From the NCBI RefSeq assembly GCF_963678635.1, contig NC_087067.1, positions 32,154,401 to 32,218,400 on the forward strand: a DNA stretch of 64,000 bases. The letters are read 5' to 3'. Positions within the stretch are counted from its first letter, which is position 1; each line of letters begins with the position of its first letter. The DNA comes from Symsagittifera roscoffensis (taxonomy: Eukaryota; Xenacoelomorpha; Acoela; Convolutidae). The notes beneath the pieces were generated by a model. The model made no database searches, was not told where the DNA came from, and was given only the letters and a program-made list of their open reading frames with translations. This document shows positions 57,401-64,000 of the stretch, in pieces. The position numbers and the translations under genes are program-made.

Positions 57401-60400
57401 TAGGGAGTGCTGCTCCCCCCACTCAAATTTTTTCACGGGCAATTTAATATTTTTCATCTTCTTTTTCTCGTTTTCTTCTCTTAACAGTGGTCTAAGCTGA
57501 TCGGTTAGACTCGCAGCGTTAGGGCTGAATTTAGAGAGGTGGTTAATACTACCCATAAACGATCTTAATTGCTTTAAGGACTTTGGGTGTTGCAGTTTTA
57601 GTATTGCCTCTATCTTGGTGACTTTTGGTGTTATGCCGCCTGGTGTAAGTTTATGACCTAGCCAGTTAGCTTCTGTCTGAAAAAATTCGCACTTTTCCAA
57701 TTTTAACGCTAGATTTTCATTGTCCAATTTTTTTAACACGTCGATTACTAGTTTTTCATGTTCATGATTTTCACCCTTCGAAACGATCGAAATATCATCA
57801 AGGAAACAGAAGGTGTCCTTTACATGATTTAATGTTCGGTCCATGGCTTTTTGGAATTAAGCAGGCATGTCTGCTAATCCGTAGAACCCGGTGAGGAACC
57901 TGATGTTGCTGTTGCATGCCCACCTACTATGTTAAAGTTACACTGCTTAGCTGTTTCTGCATTTAATCTGATTTGACTATAGGCGTATTTCAGGTCGAGT
58001 ACCGTGAAATAAAGCGTACCGACTGTATTGGCAGTTACTATATGACTTACTCCATCCAGTAATTCATCCATATTTGGCATCTGGTATTTGTTATTATACA
58101 GTTGCCTGTTTATGGGTTTTGCGTCTAACGCCAATTTAATCGCTAGTCTTTTTTCACCGTGATGACTATTGGCGCAATGAAACAGTCGCTTGTGCATTCG
58201 TCAAGTTTTGTTATATGACCCTCTGATAACAACTTCGATAGTTCTGCTTGCACCTTTTCTTGTATATGTATAGGAATCCTCCTACCTTTTTCTTGCATTG
58301 GGCATAGTGGGTATTTGAATTTTGTGTTAACCACGTGATTTTTTGATCCCCCTTTCGATCAAATAGAGGCGGGAATTTTTTGTAAGATTGATATTTCATA
58401 CCTTCCGACTGCTCGCACAGTAGCACGTCAAACCTGGACCTTTTTGAAGGTGCTGATTTATGTGAAGTATGGATTCCCAATTTTCCTTGTAAATCTAGAC
58501 CCAGAATTCATCTTGCTCGGCGTTCTGTAATTAACAACGATGCGTCTTTCACTTCCCACCCCGCTGAACGGATACTAGTACATAATGCTCCTAGTATTTG
58601 AATTGTTTATTTAATGTAGTTAACAAACTGCGTCGTCAGGTTCAATTCTTCAGCTGGAATGAGTTTGATCTGTGGAGCTCCCCCCAGTAATTGTTTTGCC
58701 GTTGTCCGGTTTAGAAACGATACTTAGAAACGATAGACTTCCAGTATCTATGGTCATGTTTATAACTTGCTTGTTTATTCTTACCAGCGCCTTCAACGCT
58801 TTTATTTAGAGCGACTTTGGGTCTCTTCGAATGTCAATTTTTCGAACATCTTTCGTAGCTTTGATCTCACTGTTGTCATTTACTCCTGATGTAATTTTTC
58901 CAATTATTCTTTCCTGTGCGTTGTTTAGCCTTGATTTGACCACCATAATTTCAAACTCATCGCAGGAATCAAAACTGTGAATTAAGTTACATTCTTCGTC
59001 TGAACTAGAGTTTTCTTCCGTAATCTCGTTCACTTGATTCGAGCGACACATTTTTGCAAAGTGGTTTTGCTTATTGCAGCTTTTGCAGGTTTTCCCCATA
59101 GCTGAACAACTTTTCAAATGTCCTTCGCCGAATGTTTTGCCACATCTGGTACATGGTTTTTGATCAGTTCGGGTTTTTGTTATCATTCCATCTCTTTTTG
59201 AATTGGTTCCTATTCCATCTCCTGTAGTTCTGGTTTTTATTCCCCACTGCCATTATTGGCTCTTGTTTTATTTTGATTTGAGGCCCAGGGAACTGGCCTC
59301 CACTTGAGCTTCGTATTACCGATTTTTGGAACGCTTGTGGTTTGCTTGCTTTGTTCAAATTTGATAGCTCGTTTGAGTTATTCATCTGGTGCGAACGTTT
59401 CGAACGTCGGGGTATCTTGAAGTGCAGTAATTTTCATTCGGTATATGAATAGGTCTCGGACCAGTTCTTCTTCCAATCCACCCAATTCGGCCGTTGCTGC
59501 TTGTGTAGTTAGTGCTGCATGAAAAGACTCCAGTGTCTCACCGGATTCTTGTGCTCTGGTGAATAATCTATAGCGTTCATATGTGATGTTTTTCGTTTTT
59601 TCAAATGATACCTTAGCTAATCTCACCATGTCTCTGAACTCAAGTTTTGATATTTCAGTATGTGGATTTTTCTGCACGACTTTTTCCCGTCTGTGCCTAG
59701 CGCCAGGAATAAACGAGACGTAAGTCGTTTTTGGACTTCATTGTAGAACACATTATATCCGACTTTAGGTCCGCGTTCCCTTCTTTCTTGTTTTTCTAGT
59801 ATTGCTTTGTCTCTTCTTAGTCTATCTCTCGCTTTCCGGTCCGTTACTGCCTGTACATCTTCGGTTGCTCCCGGAGTTTCTGGGCGAGGCATTGGTTCAT
59901 CAATAACTTCTTTTTGGTTCCTCTAGTAATATCTCAGGATTCACATTCTCTTTCACCGTTACTGCTAACATAAATTGGTCCAACCAAATTTTAAAATTCC
60001 ACGGTGGAACCGAACTAGCTGATATCCAGAACACTGGGATACCCATTTCCGTTCGGTTATCCTGTGCCATGAATTCTGCTGGCTGCGTCATGTGGTAAGG
60101 TGATGTAATGCTGTAAGCTCAATGGAAAAAGATATAGTTTCAAGAGCTAATTCTAATCCGAAACTTAGTTTGATCGATCAATAGACGGTTCCGTGAACCA
60201 GCTCATTTTTTCGCATCATCGTACGCAGAGCCAACGTAAAACTAAGGTCTATTCAGTGATCAACACTGAATGACCTTGACTTCAGTCTAGTAACAATATA
60301 TATAATTACAGATAACGCTATGCGTCCCAAGGTTAGTGTGCAGCGAGGTTAACATGATTACTGCACATGCAGTATGTGCTGTACCACAATAGTCAAGAAA

Positions 60401-61882
60401 TGTGATTTTTTACTATATAAAGCCCAAAATATTTGCTTAAAAACAAATTTAATACAGTTTACTCAAATTTTTAGAGATTGAAACCGTCTGGAGCTTTGTT
60501 GTGCTGTGTAAGAGGCTTCCTGTGATATATATTTCTCATCAATGAACAAAGTAGCTTCAGCGTAATTCTTGATTATTTAAAAAAGCCAAAATGACCCATT
60601 TTTCTGGTAAAATGTTTGTTGAGAATTTTGGTGAAAAAATTGCACCATTTTAATTCTGGTGAAAATCTCAGCAACTTTTGTTCTCTTCCCTTTTTGTTTA
60701 AGCTTAACCAAATTTGGGAAAAACGCGTTTGAAGTTTCAAATGTTGTTAGTTTTGTCCGGTTAATTTAAATCAGCACTTCATGAGAAGACAATATAATAT
60801 TGAATGTTTAATTCATCGGACAGTTAAAAATACCTTCAGTTCCATGGGGGGTGGGTTTATCTCCAAGTGTTTAGCTGTGATGAGGTTGTCGTCTGTGGAT
60901 CTGTATTCGCTCACTTGGCAACAGTTAGGGTAAGCCTTCAGAAGCTCGTGCTCTCTACTCCTGATCTTCGCTATCATGTTATTCTCACGCACCTACACAC
61001 AAAATGTTCCATCACAACAACCAAGATGCAGCTTTTCTAGCATTATCAGAAAACGATTATTCTTTTGCCACTTCAAAACACTGATAGCATATATTTAAGC
61101 TGTGTAAAAAGAAGAAAGGGAGACATGATCAGCATAGTCTTGATGATTTATTGAAGATAAGTCTTGTAAAAGATCGCTCATAGACACCGAAAACCGAACG
61201 AACGCCTCACAAAACTTAAACTGTTCCAAAATTGATGCATCCATTGACCATTTGATTACAGTTTTTGACGTCAATACAAGGGCACTCAACAGTTAGTGTG
61301 TCAATTTTTCCTTGTGTTTACCCAATTGGCTACATGTTTTGAAAACCTATACAAAAAATTATAAAGCTCAGCGGTGAAGACAATCGTCTCATATTTGGTC
61401 TTAACAGGAGAGATCCCAGGAAGCTTGAAATAGCGGTTATAACAAACGAATTTGATCAGCGCAGTGTTGAGATTCACATTGATGGCGAGGCGATTGAGCG
61501 ATGCTTGAGATCTACACACCTGGCGTCTCTTGAGCTCCTCCTGTTCGTTCTGCTGTCTCACTCTTTCTATTCTGTTGAACTCAGACTGCAGTTTGGGGTC
61601 TGCCACCTTAAGATTGGGCTGTATCTTCATCTTAAATTCCGTCAAGTGCTTCCTGCCCTTCAAATGCTCGTCTCTCATGTACACATTGTTCATGTCGCAC
61701 TTGCACAACTCGCACTTGTAGTTCACCACTCGGCCCATTGAGTCCTTCTCCTCTTGGATCCACTCCACTCCCACCGACGGCCTATCAGATGACGATGACA
61801 ACGAAACCACACTCCCACCCCCACCCCCCACTCCACCCGGCACAGAACTCGAACTTTGTCCAGACAGACCCGATGCTTGCAT
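51134..61882 (-). CDS. zfr: ZFR-like zinc-finger RNA-binding protein, 3' part (four exons)
   Basis: ZFR proteins are nuclear double-stranded-RNA binders with C2H2 fingers and a DZF domain; they dimerise with ILF2-type partners and act in pre-mRNA splicing. Four exons join in frame: 61882-61520, 60992-60834, 52260-51514 and 51415-51134, all with GT-AG introns in phase 0. The first has a C2H2 finger (C57-x2-C60-x12-H73-x5-H79 of the exon, HLKGRKH). The second ends DDNLITAKHLEINPPPMELK, matching the entry to the DZF. The third is the DZF core (ALKAVAEKL-type helix, LKGVMRVGYLAKNILLKG, ILRDLCRRIPTW, GVLDPCEK). The fourth has ITTSSQHALRLIALGQ and an NLS-like DKKRKV. The earlier fingers and start codon are not found upstream and may lie beyond the LINE. 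One intron is swollen to 8.6 kb by transposons. The reading frame itself is intact. Confidence 0.88.
51514..52260 (-). CDS. zfr: zfr exon with DZF core
   Basis: The acceptor TTCTGTTCAG precedes GTGGCGGAC at 52260, and the donor CAG/GTCAGT follows 51514. The exon is 249 codons. I chose this acceptor over TGTAG at 52321 because MELK/VADSFLMNIE joins without extra residues where ZFR has no insertion. The DZF is a nucleotidyltransferase-fold pseudoenzyme used for dimerisation. The next intron is only 98 bases. Confidence 0.87.
52304..52835. repeat. Foldback/MITE-like element: left arm with a nested inverted copy
   Basis: 52322-52412 and 52668-52835 are two pieces of one repeat in minus orientation. 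They are separated by a shorter plus-orientation copy (about 52413-52667), so TTTAAATTATCCGGACAAAA reads inward at 52333 and its complement outward near 52635. The outer pieces are the inverse of 60496-60782. The arms 52304-52412 and 52560-52684 can also pair with each other as a hairpin with a spacer of about 150 bases. The terminal TACAGTACTG next to TA resembles Tc1/mariner-type ends. There is no transposase. Confidence 0.7.
52897..53191 (-). repeat. 3' LTR of intronic gypsy
   Basis: 295 bases, with the same termini as the 5' LTR. On the minus strand it is preceded by CCCAAGGGGAG, a good polypurine tract (53192-53202). Confidence 0.92.
53315..54401 (-). pseudogene. pol: C-terminal region of intronic gypsy polyprotein
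   Basis: Three frames (54401-54024, 53915-53703 and 53647-53315) encode a Lys/Glu/Ser-rich disordered stretch. They then give RRSERQTKNKGPSRYGSPVKHS, an R-S-x-R...P-x-R-Y-G motif common at the end of LTR-retrotransposon integrases. The last frame ends 124 bases before the 3' LTR. Confidence 0.6.
54457..55194 (-). pseudogene. pol: Integrase C-terminal half of intronic gypsy
   Basis: VKFLRNYIDTHGIPE is followed by a stop and IRTGQFSGFKG, where Gly stands in the position of the second catalytic Asp. The open frame from 55110 has GDHRRYGLVERTIKRRLG with the catalytic Glu, then WSKQKTIKCSPFEAHFGR, typical of gypsy integrases, and a long helical tail. Confidence 0.8.
55195..55870 (-). pseudogene. 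pol: Integrase N-terminal half of intronic gypsy, with 315-base tandem duplication
   Basis: The blocks LDVSRxLWWPHMLKDIVSMAEE and CRSCTRYGKN (zinc domain), then QPGQELQLDYAGPLEDKKRKK with the first catalytic Asp, occur twice, because about 55223-55537 is repeated at 55538-55852. One copy has lost a zinc Cys (EFRSC). Both have a stop in place of Trp before GQPGQEAM. The duplication inactivates the enzyme. Confidence 0.8.
55870..57060 (-). pseudogene. pol: RNase H end and long RNase H-integrase linker of intronic gypsy
   Basis: YQFKVVHIPGKDMGIVDCLSRD (57025-56960) ends RNase H. Then about 1 kb of charged, low-similarity sequence follows in overlapping frames (56543-56181 and 56404-55955), including PTTSPEISLVGGRKIDRKSRKDEF. 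A long spacer between RNase H and integrase is unusual; I see no domain in it. Confidence 0.6.
57074..58480 (-). pseudogene. pol: RT and RNase H of intronic gypsy
   Basis: RT starts with KYPLCPMQEKGRRIPIH and SDCFIAPIVITVKKD (58300-58145). It continues with LYFTVLDLKYAYSQIRL (first Asp, near 58000) and, from 57844, a 256-codon frame with FCFLDDISIV (F/YxDD box), WLGHKLTPGGI, LRSFMGSINHLSKF and then RNase H (RVKCDASHSGLGA, KLSTNELELLAVVW, LATDHKAL). Frameshifts occur near 58200 and 57870. Polymerase and RNase H residues are all present. Confidence 0.85.
58485..58805 (-). pseudogene. pol: Protease of intronic gypsy
   Basis: MTIDTGSLSFLSIV near 58755-58715 holds the canonical DTGS aspartic protease motif. 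The surrounding frame is interrupted, and an 11-base repeat (GAAACGATACTTAGAAACGATA) lies just after the active site. Confidence 0.65.
58806..60091 (-). pseudogene. gag: gag of intronic gypsy
   Basis: The first ATG (60091) uses the last base of the LTR and encodes MTQPAEFMAQDNRTEMG. Further frames contain PWNFKIWLDQF (59990), LEFRDMVRLAKVSFEK and ERYRLFTRAQESGETLESFHAAL (59640-59530, capsid-type), and a nucleocapsid with CTRCGKTFGEGHLKSC and CKSCNKQNHFAKMC (59150-59060). The second is a standard CX2CX4HX4C knuckle; the first has non-standard spacing. At least three frameshifts lie between blocks, so no full product is made. Confidence 0.8.
60091..60388 (-). repeat. 5' LTR of intronic gypsy
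   Basis: 298 bases, TGTGGTACAGCACATACTGC... to ...CACCTTACCACA on the minus strand. It differs from the 3' LTR at a small number of positions (for example GATCGATCAATAGACGG against TCTCAATCATTAGACAG). Confidence 0.92.
60496..60782. repeat. Foldback/MITE-like element: right arm
   Basis: It runs from CTGTGTAAGAGGCTTCCTGTG to TAATTTAAATCAGCACTT and is the inverse of the split left arm (52322-52835). Removing the gypsy insertion leaves about 170 bases between the arms, so the original element was a small inverted-repeat element of roughly 700-1000 bases in the zfr intron. Confidence 0.7.
60834..60992 (-). CDS. zfr: zfr exon, linker to DZF
   Basis: A 53-codon exon between TGTGTAG/GTGCGTGAG at 60992 and CTGAAG/GTATTT at 60834. 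It encodes VRENNMIAKIRSREHELLKAYP, then DDNLITAKHLEINPPP, which resembles the conserved DDRYVMxKHATIYP-type lead-in to the ZFR DZF domain. Confidence 0.85.
60993..61519 (-). other. zfr: zfr intron, 527 bases
   Basis: AT-rich with GT and AG ends and no gene. A minus-strand frame at 61289-61095 shows no domain and is not supported as coding. Confidence 0.7.
61520..61882 (-). CDS. zfr: zfr exon with third-type C2H2 finger
   Basis: A 121-codon exon. ATG at 61882 follows CCTAG directly, so it may be an internal exon starting at an acceptor rather than the true start; known ZFR proteins have two more fingers upstream. A Gly/Ser-rich stretch is followed by VEWIQEEKDSMGRVVNYKCELC, the H-x5-H pair HLKGRKH, and a Glu/Arg-rich helix. 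The donor is CAG/GTGTGT after 61520. Confidence 0.85.
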
Positions 61883-62284
61883 CTAGGTTGCGATGATGAT
61901 TATTGTGAAACTCAAACGGTCCTATGATCACTTTTGAACTTGTAAAAAACAAACACCGCTAAAATTTCATTATCCTATTGTGGCACCAGAAATAACCAAA
62001 CCTTCAAAAAATGAATTCTAACAAAAAATAGTAACACATGAGTTGTTTAACCTTTCATCTGGAATGTTTTTTTCCGCAAAACACTTTTTTGACTGGAAGA
62101 GCTAAACTCGAAACATATCACTGCCCAAATCAGCCATCGAAGGCTAGAAAGTTTTCCGGAAAATTATCTGCAGCGCAGCATCTAGATATATATCTCTAGT
62201 ATGCATTAAAGAGGTAAAGCCAAATTTTCAAACTGAATCTCTCAAACTTTCTAAAGCAAATGACAAATTCCCACAACAGCACCC
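61883..62284. other. Non-coding gap between zfr exon and LINE
   Basis: About 400 bases of AT-rich DNA, probably zfr intron. No exon with a ZFR finger could be found in it. Confidence 0.5.
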
Positions 62285-64000
62285 TGGAGCCCTAAAATAA
62301 GTGAATTAAATCAGAAAAACAACAAACCAGTCGAAAATAACAAAAAAGCTAAATGGATTGAGTTTCTTGGAAACGTTGACATTGATGAGCAACAAGTAAA
62401 CTCTGGGCTGCAGTCCAAGAACAATTCAACACCAAAGCCAAAACACCACGAAACACACCTATACTTTTTGATGACGAACCAATTCACAAGACCCAAGCAA
62501 AAACAAAATTTAAGCAAGATAAAGCGCTGTGCTTTTTTTTACTGGACCTAATTGCATCTTCCACCATTTTCCTGGAAATTTGAACTTTAATCTCTAGGAA
62601 CTAGAGATTAAAGTTAAAATTTCCAGGAAAATGGTGGAAGATGCAATTAGGTCCAGAAGAAAACCACAGCGCTCGGACCAGACAAGATAGCACCAATACA
62701 TCTTCGTTTCATTGGAAAACAAGTCATAAAATTTTTGAGTAAAATAGTAAGCTTCTCACTGAGATGAGTAATCATACCAGAAAACTGGAAAGTGGGAAGA
62801 GTTATACCCCAGGAAAAGATCCAGAACAAGCCAGCTAAGAGCTGCAGACCAATTGCACTGCTCTCTCCAGTAGCAAAACTCGTACAGCGCATACTTTTAC
62901 CTGAACTTAACTTGAGATTTTTGAGAACATTGGCACGACATAGAAAAGAAAGTACTGCTCTTAACTGCATCTCGTTCCACATTAAAGCTGGCTTAAACAA
63001 GGCAAAACCATGTCAAAGAACACTAATGGTCGCTCCAGATTAGACTGCAGCCTTCGATACTGTTGATAACTACTATCTGCTCAACGATATCGCCAGGTCG
63101 AATCTATCTAATACCAAACGATGGATTCATGCCTATCTTCGTGGTACATACATAAACTCATGGAGAACTCAGAGATACTAAATCCAAACGCAGAAAGGTG
63201 ATACAAGGTGTTCTATCCTAGGTTTTTTTTACATACACATGTCTCAAATGCCACTATCTGAGAATAATAAGGCCAGACATACGCAGACGATATTACAACA
63301 TACTCAGACGATATTACCATAAGAACACCAGGTCCCAACATCAGCAACTTAACCCAGCCTGTGAACCATACTTATAAAACCTGAACACCTGGCATACAAA
63401 ATCTTTCACTATCAAAAAATAAATTCGGAACATCCATCTTTTCAAATTGGGCAAATTAGTTCAACCTAGAACCAAATGTCATTGTCGACGGCACCAAGCC
63501 ACCAGCCAACCAAAACCTTAAGACTCTAGGCGTTCCGTTCGAAAACCAGGTTATCTTTAACAAACACTGTAAGAAGGTCTGAAAAACTTCAAAAAAAGGA
63601 ATTGAATTCCGAAAAAACTTGCCCGCACTACTTGGGGTTACTCCAAAGAAACAATCATTATTACTTACAAGGCAATTGGCAAGATTGTACCAAAATATGC
63701 ATCACCCATTCGAACTTCCACACGGAGCTACACAAACTGGCAGCGTCTACAGGTTAAACAAAACAATGCTCCACGAACAGTTACTAGTTGCGTGAAAGTG
63801 AGCCATATCACGCATTTACACGATGAATTAAAACACTTCCGGTCAGAAAATATAATGAAATACTCTCCAAGCAGTTTTTTCTGAATGTTATCAAGAGCGC
63901 ACAGCAGATACCTATACTGTAAACTATATAGGGTACAACCTGAATATCAGGTCCACCCTCGAACACAAGTTCAAACCCGAAACTAAGCACTTGCTTACGA
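62285..64000 (+). mobile_element. Degenerate Jockey/CR1-like LINE, RT part (runs off window)
   Basis: Frames in order are AKWIEFLGNVDID, then LWAAVQEQFNTKAKTPRNTP (62395-62450), TTALGPDKIAPIHLRFIGK (62662), IIPENWKVGRVIP (62769), SCRPIALLSPVAKLVQRILL (62842), D-stop-TAAFDTVDN (63039, motif A), YADDITTYS (63280, catalytic YADD), LKTLGVPFENQVIFNKH (63510) and LARTTWGYSKETIIITYKAI (63617). This is the usual non-LTR RT order with its C-terminal thumb region. Many stops and frameshifts make it inactive. No endonuclease is in the window; the 5' end is truncated at about 62285. Confidence 0.85.
62542..62656. repeat. Long hairpin inside the LINE (56-base arms, 3-base loop)
   Basis: CTGGACCTAATTGCATCTTC... 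at 62542-62597 is the reverse complement of 62601-62656 with one mismatch, separated by GAA. Weaker pairing extends outward (AGCGCTGTG at 62523 and CACAGCGCT at 62665). It interrupts the reading frame between the pre-RT region and the RT of the LINE. Confidence 0.92.

Larger units (their letters stand above)
52897..60388 (-). mobile_element. Ty3/gypsy LTR retrotransposon in zfr intron
   Basis: The LTRs are 60388-60091 (5') and 53191-52897 (3'), each TGTGGTA...TACCACA, flanked by a perfect ATAGT duplication (52892-52896 and 60389-60393). The order gag, protease, RT, RNase H, linker, integrase, C-terminal region runs on the minus strand, the same sense as zfr. It sits in the loop of the foldback element. 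The LTRs are very similar, so it is younger than the giant element, although gag-pol already carries frameshifts. It is unrelated in sequence to the giant element. Confidence 0.93.

Noticed and set aside
1-64000. CRISPR arrays, rRNA, tRNA genes
   Set aside because: No direct-repeat/spacer pattern of that type, rRNA core sequence or tRNA cloverleaf with A and B boxes was found by eye; a tRNAscan-SE run would settle the tRNA question.

Overview
The window is AT-rich metazoan (probably invertebrate) nuclear DNA. It holds spliceosomal GT-AG introns, a ZFR-type zinc-finger/DZF gene, LTR and non-LTR retrotransposons, a foldback repeat and a GATG-rich satellite. No bacterial features, CRISPR array, rRNA or tRNA gene was seen. 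The species cannot be named from the sequence.

Positions 1-765 and about 44709-47430 are the two sides of one GATGGATG-type satellite. Between them lies a single LTR-bounded Ty3/gypsy-like endogenous retroelement of about 44 kb (766-44708). After the 5' LTR, primer site and a broken gag, its interior is a head-to-tail array. Unit A (about 2.89-13.08 kb), B (13.08-19.95), C (19.95-26.73) and D (26.73-34.48) each carry protease, a linker domain, a TARG1/OARD1-like macrodomain, RT, RNase H, with or without integrase, a polar tail, an antisense ORF, a divergent internal promoter and an env-like glycoprotein gene. A and D keep integrase; B and C share one deletion of it. A fifth env copy (E) carries the env 3' end and tail. 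Part of E plus its tail is duplicated again in tandem (2.53 kb), followed by the 3' LTR. Every open reading frame in the array is broken, so these are decayed copies.

Between env D and env E sits 3.47 kb of host DNA (34482-37948). It is a diverged copy of the host flank at 47809-51200, including the last codons, stop and poly(A) signal of the neighbouring zfr gene. The element therefore carries a piece of its own downstream neighbour.

The host gene zfr is on the minus strand (exons 61882-61520, 60992-60834, 52260-51514 and 51415-51134; upstream exons not found). Its three visible introns are all phase 0. The 8.6-kb intron holds a foldback/MITE-like element with a nested second copy and, in its loop, a second unrelated Ty3/gypsy element (52897-60388, minus strand) with a perfect 5-bp target duplication. 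A degenerate Jockey/CR1-like LINE (62285-64000, plus strand) with an internal 56-bp-arm hairpin closes the window.

The most unusual items are the macrodomain inside a retroelement pol, the tandem pol-env array within one LTR pair, the antisense ORF with its shared internal promoter, and the captured zfr 3' end.
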